A stretch of DNA of 64,000 bases from Rubrivivax sp. (GTDB taxonomy: Bacteria; Pseudomonadota; Gammaproteobacteria; Burkholderiales; Burkholderiaceae_C). The notes under the pieces are model-generated. The model ran no database searches and was not told where the DNA came from. It saw only the letters and a program-made list of their open reading frames with translations. Every line of letters begins with the position of its first letter. Positions within the stretch are counted from its first letter, which is position 1. Position numbers and translations under genes: made by a program. Positions 8,688-19,982 of this stretch are shown piece by piece. The DNA lies in assembly GCA_026125665.1 (NCBI GenBank), contig JAHCKS010000005.1, positions 56,128-120,127 on the forward strand. Direction: 5' to 3'.

Positions 8688-10640
8688 TCACGTGGCGGCC
8701 ACCGTTTCGGCGCGGCGCAACGTGCTCGGGTGGCCGCTGCGCGCCCCGTCGGCGCCGGCGTGGCGCAGGAACGCCTCGAACATCAGCAGCGTCCACAGCG
8801 GCGCGCTGTAGTCCTTGAGGCCGGCCTGGTGGTCGCGCACCAGGTGCTCGAGGTAGCCGCGGTTGAACCAGCCGGTGGCGGCCAGGCGGTCGCCGAGCAC
8901 GGCGTCGCGCACGCGCTCGGCCAGCGGGCCACGGAACCAGCGCGCCAGCGGCACGGCGAAGCCCATCTTCGGCCGGTACAGCACGTCGTTGGGCAGCATC
9001 GGCTCGAGCGCCTTCTTGAACAGGAACTTGCCCTCGGTGCCCTGGATCTTCAGCGACGCCGGCAGCGTCGCCAGCCACTCGACGAGCGGGTGGTCCATCA
9101 GCGGTTCGCGCACCTCGAGCGAGTGCGCCATGCTGGCGCGGTCGACCTTGGTGTTGATGTCGCCGACGAGATAGGTCTTCAGGTCGAGGTACTGGATCAG
9201 CGCCAGCGGATCCTCGGTGCCGGCGCGCGCGGCGTGGCGCTCGAAGACGTCCTGGGCACGGTAGCCGCCGAGCTGGCGCCGGAAGGCGTCGCTGAAGAGC
9301 TGGTCGCGCATCTGGCCGCGGAAGATCGACATCGAATGGAAGTACGCCTCCACCGAGGTGCGCGCCATGCCCTGGAAGGTGGTCTTGGCGCGCAGCACGC
9401 GCGGCGCCCAGTCGGCCTTCGGGTACAGGCGCCCGAGCAGGCCGAAGACCGGCCGGCGCAGCCCCATCGGCAGCGCCGAGCGCATGCGCTCTTCCATCAG
9501 GTGCATGCGGTAGCGGCGATAGCCGCCAAAGCTTTCGTCGCCGCCGTCGCCCGACAGCGCCACCGTGACTCGCCGGCGCGCCAGCTGGCAGACGCGGTAG
9601 GTGGGGATGGCCGAGCTGTCGGCATAGGGCTCGTCGTACAGGTGCGCGAGGCGGTCGACGAGATCGAAGTCGTCGCTGCGCACCGTCTCCACGTGATGCT
9701 GCGTGTGGTAGCGGTCGGCCACCATCTGCGCGAACGCCGCCTCGTTGAACTGCGGGTCGTCGAAGGCGATGGAGCAGGTGTTCACCGGCCCGTTGCCGAT
9801 GCGCGCCATCGCCGCGACGACTGCGCTGGAATCGACGCCGCCGGAGAGGAACGCGCCGAGCGGCACCTCGGAGATGAGGCGCAGGCGCACCGACTCCTGC
9901 AGCCGCTGCCGCAGCTCGTCGCAGGCGTCGGCCAGGCCGACCGGGTTGTCGCCGGTGAAGCGCACGTCCCAGTACTCGCGCGGCTCGCCGACCGGCTTGC
10001 CGCGTGCGATGGTGAGCAGGTGGCCGGGCGGCAGCTTCCTCGCCTGGCGGAAGATCGTGCGCGGCTCGGCGACATAGCCGAGCGCGAAGTACTCCTCCAC
10101 CGCCAGCGGATCCATCTCGCGCTTGAGGCCGCCGTGCGCCAGCAGCGACTTCAGCTCGCTGCCGAACAGCAGCGTGCCGTCGTCGAGCAGTGCATAGAAC
10201 AACGGCTTGACGCCGAGTCGATCGCGCGCCATGAACAGCGTCTGCCGGTCGCGGTCCCACAGCACGAAGGCGAACATGCCGCGCAGCCGCTCGACGCAGG
10301 CCTCGCCCCAGGCCTCCCAGGCATGCACGATGCACTCGGTGTCGCTCTTCGTGCGGAAGACGTGCCCGAGCGCCTGCAGCTCGGGCACCAGTTCCTGGAA
10401 GTTGTAGATCTCGCCGTTGAAGACGATGGCGACGCTGCCGTCCTCGTTGAACAGCGGCTGCTGCCCGGTGGCGACGTCGATGATCGACAGCCGCCGGTGC
10501 CCGAAGCCTAGCCCAGGCTCGATGTGCAGGCTGCCCTCGTCGGGGCCGCGATGGAACTGCGCATCGTTCATGCGCTGCAGCGTCGCGTGCAGCACGGGGC
10601 GCTGGCCGCGCGTGTCGAAGAGGCCGGTGATTCCGCACAT
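8688..10640 (-). CDS. Asparagine synthetase-like amidotransferase, exosortase A system type
   Basis: This 650-aa class II glutamine amidotransferase has the catalytic Cys2 directly after Met (MCGITGLF), the glutaminase motifs HRGPDEGS and FNGEIYNF, and the ATP pyrophosphatase loop FLSGGVDSSAV in the synthetase half. Homologs in EPS operons are thought to amidate a carboxyl group of a sugar, for example a uronic acid. That fits the UDP-sugar dehydrogenase in the same operon. A 145-bp gap separates it from the upstream gene, the longest break between genes in this part of the operon apart from the one at 19796-19982, so a secondary promoter is possible though none is recognised. Confidence 0.88.
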   Translation of the reverse strand: MCGITGLFDTRGQRPVLHATLQRMNDAQFHRGPDEGSLHIEPGLGFGHRRLSIIDVATGQQPLFNEDGSVAIVFNGEIYNFQELVPELQALGHVFRTKSDTECIVHAWEAWGEACVERLRGMFAFVLWDRDRQTLFMARDRLGVKPLFYALLDDGTLLFGSELKSLLAHGGLKREMDPLAVEEYFALGYVAEPRTIFRQARKLPPGHLLTIARGKPVGEPREYWDVRFTGDNPVGLADACDELRQRLQESVRLRLISEVPLGAFLSGGVDSSAVVAAMARIGNGPVNTCSIAFDDPQFNEAAFAQMVADRYHTQHHVETVRSDDFDLVDRLAHLYDEPYADSSAIPTYRVCQLARRRVTVALSGDGGDESFGGYRRYRMHLMEERMRSALPMGLRRPVFGLLGRLYPKADWAPRVLRAKTTFQGMARTSVEAYFHSMSIFRGQMRDQLFSDAFRRQLGGYRAQDVFERHAARAGTEDPLALIQYLDLKTYLVGDINTKVDRASMAHSLEVREPLMDHPLVEWLATLPASLKIQGTEGKFLFKKALEPMLPNDVLYRPKMGFAVPLARWFRGPLAERVRDAVLGDRLAATGWFNRGYLEHLVRDHQAGLKDYSAPLWTLLMFEAFLRHAGADGARSGHPSTLRRAETVAAT

Positions 10641-10785
10641 GGGGCTGGGGCGCTTCGTTCTCGTTCAGGCGGCAGGCATGCTATTCGACGCCTTGCTTGC
10701 AGGGTTCCGCTGAGCCGCCAAAGGCCTGCTGCGCATGACATTCACCACGGGCAAGTGGCGCATCCGGGGCGACGCGCGCGCTGTG

Positions 10786-11940
10786 TCACTTCCTCATCAG
10801 GTCGTCATACAGCTGCCGATAGGCGCCCACCATCACAGGTAGGCTGTACTTCGCCAGCGCGCGCGCGCGCGCAGCCTGCGCGTGCGCGCGGCGCAACCCG
10901 ATGTCCGCACCATAGGCTTGAAGCAAGTCGGCCAAGGTGAAGACATCGCCAGGAACGAAGTGTCTTCCCACCTCTCCGTCCGGCACCAACTCGACATTGC
11001 CGCCGACGGCGGTCACGAGCACCGGCAGGCCGGCGGCCATCGCTTCCAGGACTGTGTTTGAGATGCCTTCGTTGAGCGATGGGAGCACGAACAGATCCAG
11101 GGCACCGAGCGTGCGCGGTACGTCATGCCTGGCGCCGGCGAAGAAGCAGCGGTCAGCAAGGCCAAGCGCGCCCGCGAGTTCGCGCAGTGGCGCGGCAAGC
11201 GGTCCGTCTCCTACCAGCACCAAGCGGGCCTGCGCTCGAGCGCCGGAGTCCCGCGCCAGCCAGGCGGCGAAGGCGCGCAACAGCGTCGCCTGATCCTTCA
11301 CAGGCTGCAGCCGGCCAACAGTGCCCACACGCAGCACACCGGGCCGCCTAAAATCCTCTGGCAACCACGACAGGTCGCGGTCCCGCGCAGGAGCGAAGCG
11401 CTCGGTGTCGACCCCGTTGCAGATGTGCGTAATGCGCTCGGGCGACACGCCGATGCCGTGGACGAGATAGCGCTCGAGATCGCGCGATACGGCGACGTAG
11501 CGGGTCACCATCGGCGCGTGCAGGCGGCGCAGCAGGCGTGGCTTGATGCGCTGCCCACGTAGGTTGTCGACGTCCCAGCCGTGTTCGCCGTGCACACGAC
11601 ACCGAACGCCGGCAAGACAGGCGGGCAGGAGGGCGTCCAGCCCAGACATGGCCCGGGAGTGCACGATCGCAGGCCGCAGGCTGCGGAAGTGGCCGTACAG
11701 GGCACGTCGCAGCGCCCAAGTGCCGATGCGGGATCGGTTCAGTGCGTACACCTGCACATCCGGGCGGTGGATGCGCTGCCGAAAGTCGGAGAAGTCCTCG
11801 ATGCACAGCACGGCATGGCGATACGCTGTCTCGGCCATCGTGTTGATGATGTTGACGAGCCCGTTCTCCATGCCCCCGATGACGAGATGATGGATCACGT
11901 GCACCACCAGCGGGGGGGGCGCCTCGGCAGAGCGCGCCAT
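10786..11940 (-). CDS. Exosortase A-associated glycosyltransferase (stp2-like)
   Basis: This GT4 protein begins MARSAEAPPPLVVHVIHHL. The N-terminal phrase HVIHHLVIGGMENGLVN matches the sugar transferase family found with EpsH-type exosortases. NEGISNTVLEAMAAGLPVLVT is the donor-site block. The chosen ATG (11938-11940) overlaps the upstream stop as TAATG. An ATG two codons earlier (11946) is an alternative. At 384 aa it is a full-length GT4 enzyme. Confidence 0.87.
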   Translation of the reverse strand: MARSAEAPPPLVVHVIHHLVIGGMENGLVNIINTMAETAYRHAVLCIEDFSDFRQRIHRPDVQVYALNRSRIGTWALRRALYGHFRSLRPAIVHSRAMSGLDALLPACLAGVRCRVHGEHGWDVDNLRGQRIKPRLLRRLHAPMVTRYVAVSRDLERYLVHGIGVSPERITHICNGVDTERFAPARDRDLSWLPEDFRRPGVLRVGTVGRLQPVKDQATLLRAFAAWLARDSGARAQARLVLVGDGPLAAPLRELAGALGLADRCFFAGARHDVPRTLGALDLFVLPSLNEGISNTVLEAMAAGLPVLVTAVGGNVELVPDGEVGRHFVPGDVFTLADLLQAYGADIGLRRAHAQAARARALAKYSLPVMVGAYRQLYDDLMRK

Positions 11941-13552
11941 TACCATCCCAGCGTCTGCACGAGGAAGGCGCGGTCGCTGAATTCCCAGTGGATGCCGCGT
12001 CGGAGCACGTTGAAACGGTCCACCGTCCGCAGGTTGGTGCCGCCGTACGCCGACAAGCATCCAACGTAACCCGCCTCGCGAACCCATTGCAGGCGCTCAG
12101 CGTTCATGTGCTGGCGGCCACCGTAGGGATAGGCGAGGATCGGCTCGCGCACGTCGAGCTCGCGCTTGAGGTCGTCACGCGAGCGCACGAGTTCGTCGCG
12201 CACGAGTTCGGCTGGCGACGCGACCATGTCGATGTGGCTCACCGTGTGTGAGCCGAGCGTGAAACCCCAGCGGCGCATGCGCCGCATCTGCTCCCAGTCC
12301 ATCACCGGAACCCATGGATTGCCGCGTTTCACGTCGTGCGGGAAGCGGCCATCCGACGCCACGATGCCGGTGCTGACGAAGAAGGCCGCCGGCACGCCGT
12401 GCCGGCGCAGCAACGGCACGGCATGATCGTAGTTGTCGCGGTAGCCGTCGTCGAAAGTCACGGCCACCAGCGGCCGGCGTGACGCGGGCACTTCGCGCAT
12501 CGCCAGCACCTCCTCGATGGCGAGCACATCGCAGTGTTCACGCAGCAGCTGCATCTGGCGGTCGAATTGGGCGATGCCGACAGTGAGGTTGTCGCGCACG
12601 TCGTCGCTGACGCGGTGGTACAGCAGCACCGTCACGCGCGGTGCGCGCAGACTGCCGGACAGCCGCGCGCCCAGGCGCATGCCGCCGTGCAGGTGGTGAC
12701 GCAGGGTCCGTTGCCACGCCGGTACGCCGCCGGCGTTGGCGACGAGCGCGGCCTCGCTCGCCCGCTCGCGCCGCGCCAGCTTGTCCACCTGCGCGAGCGT
12801 GGGCTTGCGATGCGCCTTGCCTGTATAGGGTGGCTGCTCATTCCCCTCTGCACTGCCGGCGAGCGCGTCGCGGACGGCTTGGAGCATCAGCGCGCTGCCC
12901 ACCTCGTCGAGCTGCAGCTGCAAGCCGCGCACGCTGCTGGCCGGGGCCACGGCAAGCGTTGCCTCGGCCATGACGCGACCGGTGTCAAGTCGCTCGTCAA
13001 CCCAATGCACCGTACAGCCCACCGATGATTCGTGATTCCACATCTCCCAGAACGCGGGCGGCATGCCACGGTATTCGGGCACCTTGCCCTTGTGCAGGTT
13101 GAGCGTTCCGCGCGCCGGCGCGGCAAAGGTCGAGGCTCTCAGTATCGGGGCGGCGAGCGACAGGCCAAGCTGCGGTGCGAAGCGCTTCAGCTCGTCCTGT
13201 GCGGCCGGGCCGTGCACATCGTCGACTTCCACCACACGCAGGTTGGGCCGCGCTCGAAGTGCCTGAAGTGTGTACTCGCGGCCCGGAGCCCTCGCGCTTG
13301 TGGCGCCGGGAGACGGCGACGGCAGAAGTCGGCGCAGCAGGTTCCCGGCTTGATATGGAACCCATCGCCAGCCGTTGCGGCGCAGGTTCGTTCGCTGGTT
13401 CTTCAGCAGCTGCCCGATCGACTTGCGCGGCCTGTGCCACAGCACTAGCCAAGCCAGGCCGGGTAGGGCTTCGTCGATGTCGATGATGCCTTTGCGAACC
13501 GAGTACGACGGGTCACCGGTAAAGACGACCAGGCGCGCCACCGAGCCCTCGC

Positions 13553-13556
<4 letters not shown>
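11940..13556 (-). CDS. Formyltransferase-like domain fused to polysaccharide deacetylase
   Basis: One uninterrupted frame of 538 aa starts at a GTG (13554-13556) that overlaps the upstream TGA as GTGA. Residues about 1-250 resemble the catalytic domain of formyltetrahydrofolate-dependent formyltransferases: NLHKGKVPEYRG (153-164, the family's N..H...P..RG pocket) and VDERLDTG (187-194). Residues about 305-538 form a NodB deacetylase with LLYHRVS, TFDDGYRDN (367-375) and GSHTVSHID. A coherent job would be to deacetylate an N-acetylamino sugar and then formylate the freed amine. That coupling is an inference. No signal peptide is seen, so the substrate is probably a nucleotide- or lipid-linked sugar in the cytoplasm. 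Confidence 0.78.
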
Positions 13557-14833
<1,277 letters not shown>

Positions 14834-14915
14834 GAGGGGAGGTTCCTGTTCACGAGCATGGAAGGAATCGAGGGGCGCGGTTCGGCTCCGGATTCGACGA
14901 GCCCGCAGCGTGCTC

Positions 14916-16532
14916 TCATCGAACAGCGGCCGCCCCGTCGACGACGGAGGCAAACACACCCAGATGGTCGGAGACGAAACGTTCCAGCGCGGCCGCGCCG
15001 TTGCCGCGCTCGTCGGTCTCGGCGAAGAACATCAGCACCGCGCTGTCGTCGCTGCGGCCGACCAGCCGGAGCAGGGCCAGGCGCAGCTTGGCGCGGGCAT
15101 CGGCGTGTTCGTAGCTGCCGCCGAACCGGTAGACCTGCAGGACGAGAAGCCGATGCTGCGCACCGACGTTCAGGTCGGCAGGCGAGCGCAGGCGGCTCGC
15201 GCGCAGCGTGACCGCGGCTTTGTCTTCGCCGCCCGGTCGCAGCGAGCGCGTCGTCGTGCCCAGGGGCAGCCAGTCGGTTGCGCCCTGCGGCACGAGCACG
15301 TTCGTCGAGGTGATCAGCTTGCGCTCGAACCCCTGGTCGCGGTAGTAGCCGATCCACACGCCGACCGCGGCAGCGCCGTTGCGGTAGGTTCGCGCCGCCA
15401 CGGCGCTCGGGTTGAGATAGCTCGGCGACCAGCTGGACACCCGCATCTCGCTCGCTGCCCAGCCCCCCGGCAGGCCCGCCGGCAGCTCGAGCCGCACGCT
15501 GCCGGCGCCCGATGGATGGTCCAGGCGCCACCACGCCGCCTGCGCGACCAGCACGACGACGCTCGCCGCCGCGGCGGCCAGCCACAACGAGCGGGCCTGC
15601 CGCCAGGCACCTGCGGCCTGCGGCGGCGCGACCTGGAGGGCCGGGGCGCCATAGCCCCCCGGGTCGGAAGGCGCTGCCACGTCGGCGAACCGAGCGCCGA
15701 TGGCGAACATAATGAAGATCACGACCCCGAAGAAGAGCCAGCCGTAGATGAGGTGGTCGGCACCCACGGCGAGCTTGTTGCCCGACAGGTGCCCCAGCAT
15801 GACGATGATGTAGGCGCGCACCCAGTTGGCCAGTATGGGCACCAGCAGCGAGAAGGTCATGAACAGCAGCTGGCGCCGGCGGGAGCGGAAATTGAGGTGC
15901 GCGAACAGCGTGCCGACCATGAACGAGGCGATGAGGTAGCGCACGCCACTGCAGGCTTCGACCACGGACCAGTTGCCCGACGGGATGACGAACGTCAGCC
16001 CCTCGCGGTAGACGGGGATGCCCGACAGCCGCAGGGCCAGCACCGTGAAGTCGGCGGTGGCGACCATCATCGGGTCGACGAGGAAGTCCCCGATCGGCAC
16101 GCAGAAGAAGAGGAACAGGAGCGGAAAGACGAGCCGGCGGGCGACAGCCGTGCCCAGAACGGCGGGCACGGTGAGCACGAGCACCGCAACGGCGGCGAAT
16201 TGGGTCGCCGCCGCCACTCCTGCCAGCTGGCCGAGCAGCCACAGCAGGCAGGCGGCGCCGATCGGCACGAGCCAGGCCGGCGAACCTGCGACCGCCACGC
16301 CACTCAGCGAGCGGCGCAGCCGCCATGCCAGCCACAGCGTGATGGGGGGCACGAGGAAGGCGTGCGCGAACGTGTCCGAGCGCGACCAGATCTCCACCAT
16401 GGCGCTGAACGTGCCGCGGAAGGTGATGAGTACAACGGCGAAGGCGGCCAACAGCGGCGCGAGCGTCGGCAGCGCCGACACGGGCCAGGACCGGTGCGAC
16501 GCACCCGCGGTGCTCACCGAGTCCGCACTCAC
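14916..16532 (-). CDS. xrtA: Exosortase A fused to EpsI domain
   Basis: Residues about 20-280 form a multi-helix exosortase with the transpeptidase triad: Cys194 in EACSGVRY, Arg239 in NWVRAY and His260 in GADHLIYGW. This matches the membrane enzyme that cleaves PEP-CTERM sorting tails at the inner membrane. Residues about 300-538 form a single-anchor periplasmic EpsI (DUF3485) domain with YLNPSA and WIGYYRDQG. Many genomes encode EpsI separately; the fused form is known in XrtA proteins. Translation starts at a GTG (16530-16532) overlapping the upstream TGA as GTGA. No PEP-CTERM substrate is visible in this window. Confidence 0.93.
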   Translation of the reverse strand: MSADSVSTAGASHRSWPVSALPTLAPLLAAFAVVLITFRGTFSAMVEIWSRSDTFAHAFLVPPITLWLAWRLRRSLSGVAVAGSPAWLVPIGAACLLWLLGQLAGVAAATQFAAVAVLVLTVPAVLGTAVARRLVFPLLFLFFCVPIGDFLVDPMMVATADFTVLALRLSGIPVYREGLTFVIPSGNWSVVEACSGVRYLIASFMVGTLFAHLNFRSRRRQLLFMTFSLLVPILANWVRAYIIVMLGHLSGNKLAVGADHLIYGWLFFGVVIFIMFAIGARFADVAAPSDPGGYGAPALQVAPPQAAGAWRQARSLWLAAAAASVVVLVAQAAWWRLDHPSGAGSVRLELPAGLPGGWAASEMRVSSWSPSYLNPSAVAARTYRNGAAAVGVWIGYYRDQGFERKLITSTNVLVPQGATDWLPLGTTTRSLRPGGEDKAAVTLRASRLRSPADLNVGAQHRLLVLQVYRFGGSYEHADARAKLRLALLRLVGRSDDSAVLMFFAETDERGNGAAALERFVSDHLGVFASVVDGAAAVR

Positions 16533-17824
16533 GGCTCGTCACCGGCAACGGTAGCGGCCACGCGTGCCGGCATAGGCGCGAACGATGCGCCGCCTTCGTC
16601 CCCGCGGCGGCAGACCGCTTCGGCGAGCCGCTCGTCGAGCACCCGCAGGCTTCCCGCCCACGAGTAGGTGGCCAGCACGTGGGCACGGCCGGCAGCACCC
16701 ATCGCAGCCGCCTGCGCCGGCTGCGCCAGCAACTGCTGCAGGGCGCTCACGTAGTCATGCGCGTCGGCGGCGGCTAACAGGTGCCGGCCGGCTTGGGCAT
16801 CCAGTGCCGCGGCACAGGACACGGCCGCGACGACGGGCCGCTGCATCGCCATGGCCTCGAGGATCTTGTTCTGGATCCCGCGCGCGACGCGCAGCGGCGC
16901 CACGACGGCTGCTGCATGCTGAAGGTACGGGCGCACATCGGGCACCGTACCGGTGACGGTGATGGCGTCGCCCGCCAGCTGGCGCACGGCCGGCGTCGGG
17001 TTGCGGCCGACGACGTAGAAGCGCGCGGCCGGGAACTGGCGTCGCAGCGGGCCCAGCATGTCGCGCGCGAACCAGCAGACGGCGTCGACGTTCGGCCAGT
17101 AGTCCATCGCGCCGGTGAAGACGATGGCTTGTTCCGCCGGATCGAACGGCGACGCGCGCGCCGGATCCGGGCTGTACAGGTCCGCATCGACGCCGTTGCG
17201 CAGCACGTCCACGCGCCCGCGGCACTCCGGAGCCAGCTCGAAGAAGAGATCGCGCTCCTGCTCGGTGCACAGGAACGAGGCGCTCGCCTGCGCCACGGCC
17301 CGCCGCTCGTACGCGAGCAAGGTGCGACCCTCGCGGGCCAGTGGCCACGAAAGCGGCCAGCGATGCCGCGGCGCGTAGGCGGTCCACTTCGCTGAGTCGA
17401 CGTCCACGAGGTCGAGCAGGATCGGCAGGCGCGGCCCGGCAGCGTCCCGGACAGCCTCCGCGTACGGCATCATCGAGGAGGAGAAGACGACCACGGCATC
17501 CAAGCGCCGGCGGGCAGCCAGCTCACGCACGCCCCGCTCGAGGCCCGCGTCGTGGTAGTAGTGCAGCGTCATCGGGCCGCCGGCCAGCAGCGCCGCAATG
17601 CTGTAGAGGCGGCTGCGGCGCGGGTGCAGGCGAGCGAAGATCGCGTCGCTGCACCACCGACGAACGGTCGGGAGGTGGGCCTCGTCGGCCGCGTCATCCA
17701 CGAACGTCGCCAGCGTCACCTCGTGCCGCGCCGCCAGGTGGCGCAGGAGGTGGTACGAGCGGATCTTGTCGCCCTTGTCCGGCGGGTAGGGCAGCCGATG
17801 CGGCAGGAACAGGAGCCGGGCCAT
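16529..17824 (-). CDS. Exosortase A-associated glycosyltransferase (stp1-like)
   Basis: This 431-aa GT4 protein opens with RLLFLPHRLPYPPDKGDKIR, the hallmark of the sugar transferase found next to EpsH-type exosortases. VFTGAMDYWPNVDAVCWFA in the hinge region and GIQNKILEAMAMQRPVV in the donor site are also typical. The start is the ATG at 17824, 8 bp after the FemAB-like gene. Its stop overlaps the exosortase GTG. It would extend the lipid-linked EPS repeat unit. Confidence 0.9.
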   Translation of the reverse strand: MARLLFLPHRLPYPPDKGDKIRSYHLLRHLAARHEVTLATFVDDAADEAHLPTVRRWCSDAIFARLHPRRSRLYSIAALLAGGPMTLHYYHDAGLERGVRELAARRRLDAVVVFSSSMMPYAEAVRDAAGPRLPILLDLVDVDSAKWTAYAPRHRWPLSWPLAREGRTLLAYERRAVAQASASFLCTEQERDLFFELAPECRGRVDVLRNGVDADLYSPDPARASPFDPAEQAIVFTGAMDYWPNVDAVCWFARDMLGPLRRQFPAARFYVVGRNPTPAVRQLAGDAITVTGTVPDVRPYLQHAAAVVAPLRVARGIQNKILEAMAMQRPVVAAVSCAAALDAQAGRHLLAAADAHDYVSALQQLLAQPAQAAAMGAAGRAHVLATYSWAGSLRVLDERLAEAVCRRGDEGGASFAPMPARVAATVAGDEP

Positions 17825-17832
17825 GCCTGCCC

Positions 17833-18870
17833 TCAACCCAGAGAACGGACCACGTAGGGCCCGAGCCAGTTGGCAAAGCCGAGCGGGAGCTTGCGCCAGG
17901 TCTCGATCATCAGCTTGTACTTCGCGTTGGCCGGGTTGTTCTGCGGCACCGCGTCGCGCTTGTACAGGCGGTACTCGTAGGCCAGCGGCTGCGGCTCGAA
18001 GCCCCAGTTCTTCTTGAAGTGATAGGGCCCCGTGCCGACCTTGCTGCGGCCGTAGTCGAAGAGCGTGCAGCCGCGTGCCGCGGCACGGCGCATCAGCTCC
18101 CAGTACTTGAAGTCGTTCGCCGCGAGCTCCCGCGCAGCCACGTCGTCGCCCGCGTAGTACGGCAGCACCTCGTCGCGGAAGTAGAACGTCAGCACGCTGG
18201 ACAGCGGCCGGCCGTCCTTGGCCGCAACGGTGAGCACCTCGCAATCGGGGCCGAACTCGTGCCGAAGCGCCTCGAAGTACCGCCGCGGCAGCGCCGGCGT
18301 GCCGTGGCGGTGGACATTGTCGGCATAGAGCGCGAAGAAACGCTCGGCACCGCTGTCGATCTCTCCCCGCAGCTCGTTCTTGATGCCCTTGCGCACCATC
18401 GCGCGCTGCTTGCGCGGAATGGCCTGCATGTTCGCCTCGTCGTCGGCACTGATCGGCCTGCGGAAGGTGACGTACAGATCCTGCAGCGGCCAGTCCGCGT
18501 GGCGGCGCTGCATGTGCCGCAGCTCCAGGTGCTGCACGCCGAGCCGCTGCGCCAGGCGCTGAGCCTCCGCCTCGAGTGCCTCGGCCGAGGCTTCGTCGGC
18601 GGCGGCGACACCGCCATAGACCGCGAACGGCAGGCTCGTCAGCGCATTGCCGAACAGGAAGCTCTTCACGTGCGCCAGCGGCAGCACGCCGGTGATTCGG
18701 TTGTCCGCAACAGCGAAGAGGTAGTGCGTGCGATGCTGGAACACCCGCTCCAGGATGCGCTGCCACGCACTGCGGTGGAAGAAGGTGGCCCGTGGGCAGG
18801 CCATGACGAATTCGTCCCACGCGGCGGCCTGGCGCGTGTCGCGCGCGTCCAGTCTGTCGATCGTCGGCAC
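17833..18870 (-). CDS. FemAB-like acyltransferase, XrtA/PEP-CTERM system-associated
   Basis: This 345-aa protein has a GNAT/FemAB-like fold: ATFFHRSAWQRILE near residue 30, RKQRAMVRKGIKN in the middle and DYGRSKVGTGPYHFKKNWGF near the C-terminus. The last block is diagnostic for the family that accompanies exosortase A. FemAB proteins transfer an aminoacyl group from a charged tRNA to an amino group. Whether this branch does that, and to what acceptor in EPS or PEP-CTERM processing, is not known. It is flanked by the deacetylase (61 bp upstream) and the glycosyltransferase (8 bp downstream). Confidence 0.9.
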   Translation of the reverse strand: MPTIDRLDARDTRQAAAWDEFVMACPRATFFHRSAWQRILERVFQHRTHYLFAVADNRITGVLPLAHVKSFLFGNALTSLPFAVYGGVAAADEASAEALEAEAQRLAQRLGVQHLELRHMQRRHADWPLQDLYVTFRRPISADDEANMQAIPRKQRAMVRKGIKNELRGEIDSGAERFFALYADNVHRHGTPALPRRYFEALRHEFGPDCEVLTVAAKDGRPLSSVLTFYFRDEVLPYYAGDDVAARELAANDFKYWELMRRAAARGCTLFDYGRSKVGTGPYHFKKNWGFEPQPLAYEYRLYKRDAVPQNNPANAKYKLMIETWRKLPLGFANWLGPYVVRSLG

Positions 18871-18931
18871 GGTGGGGTGCGGCTGGTCGCCGAACGGTCC
18901 TGTCGCGCTGGCCGGCGGGCGGCGCGCCGGC

Positions 18932-19795
18932 TCAGGCGCGCGCGCCGGCGTCGGGCAGCCGGGGCAGGAAGATGTGGTCCATGCGCCCCCAGCGGAAGTC
19001 CTGCAGCAGCTGCTGCAGCTTCGCTTCCATGCGCGGCAGGTTCACGTAGTGGCGGAAGCGCGTCTTGGCATCGATGCCGTCGACGCGGGGCTGGCCGGGA
19101 TCGATCTCCCAGGGATGGAAGTAGAAGACGGCGGGCTCGCGGTCGCTGGCGTTGACGCGCCCGATGAGCCAGCGGCTGAGCGCATAGGGCAGCAGCCGGA
19201 AGTAGCCGCCGCCGCTGCTGGGCAGGTTGCGGTTGAGCAGCCGCACCGTGGTGACAGGCACCTCAAGCAGGCCGGCGCCGACGCGGTAGGCGAAGCGCGG
19301 CGAGTCGGGCATGCCGTAGTGGTCGTGCGCGATCGGGTAGATGCTGCTGCTGTAGCGGTAGCCGGCTTCGGCCAGCACGTCGAAGGCCCACAGGTTGCCG
19401 GTGCCGATGGAGAAGCTCGGCGCGCGGTAGCCGAGCACCGGCGCGCCGGCGAGGTCCTCGAGGATCTTCTTGGCTCGTGTCACGTCGTCGGCGAGGGCCT
19501 TGTGGTCGAGGTCGCTCGCGCGCTCGTGCCCGTAGCCGTGGCTGGCCAGTTCATGCCCTTCGGCGACGATGCGGCGCACGAGCTGCGGATAGCGCTCGGC
19601 CACCCAGCCCAGCGTGAAGAACGTGGCCTGCGTGCCGCGCTCGGCGAGCAGGTCGAGGATGCGGCCCACGTTGCGCTCGACCCGGCACTCGCGCCGATCC
19701 CACTCGTCGCGCCGGATGTAGGGCGCGAAGGCAGAGACCTGGAAGTAGTCCTCGACGTCGATCGTCAGGGCATTGGTGATCGCGGGGGCGAGCAT
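18932..19795 (-). CDS. Polysaccharide deacetylase, XrtA/PEP-CTERM system-associated
   Basis: The product (287 aa from the ATG at 19795) begins with NALTIDVEDYFQVSAF, the signature of the deacetylase family restricted to exosortase A loci. DVED supplies the metal ligands, HGYGH (86-90) the zinc histidines, and GYRAPSFSIG and FYFHPWEIDP are later CE4 motifs. It probably deacetylates the growing EPS or its lipid-linked unit. An in-frame start 24 codons earlier (19867) gives a Pro/Arg-rich extension unlike the family and is rejected. A 187-bp gap separates it from the ATPase gene. Confidence 0.9.
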   Translation of the reverse strand: MLAPAITNALTIDVEDYFQVSAFAPYIRRDEWDRRECRVERNVGRILDLLAERGTQATFFTLGWVAERYPQLVRRIVAEGHELASHGYGHERASDLDHKALADDVTRAKKILEDLAGAPVLGYRAPSFSIGTGNLWAFDVLAEAGYRYSSSIYPIAHDHYGMPDSPRFAYRVGAGLLEVPVTTVRLLNRNLPSSGGGYFRLLPYALSRWLIGRVNASDREPAVFYFHPWEIDPGQPRVDGIDAKTRFRHYVNLPRMEAKLQQLLQDFRWGRMDHIFLPRLPDAGARA

Positions 19796-19982
19796 CGGTG
19801 GGCAATGGCGGTCGGGTGCTTGCACGTGGCCCGGCCTGCGCCCCGGGCTGGCAGGCGCCAGGGACAAGGAACTCCGGCATGGCGCGGGCCAGTGCGCAGC
19901 CCGCCCGCTGTTTTACCGTCTCCCCGGTGCGGTCAGTGCAGCCGTTGCGTCCGGCCCGTGAGGCATGGCACGACGCGCAGCG

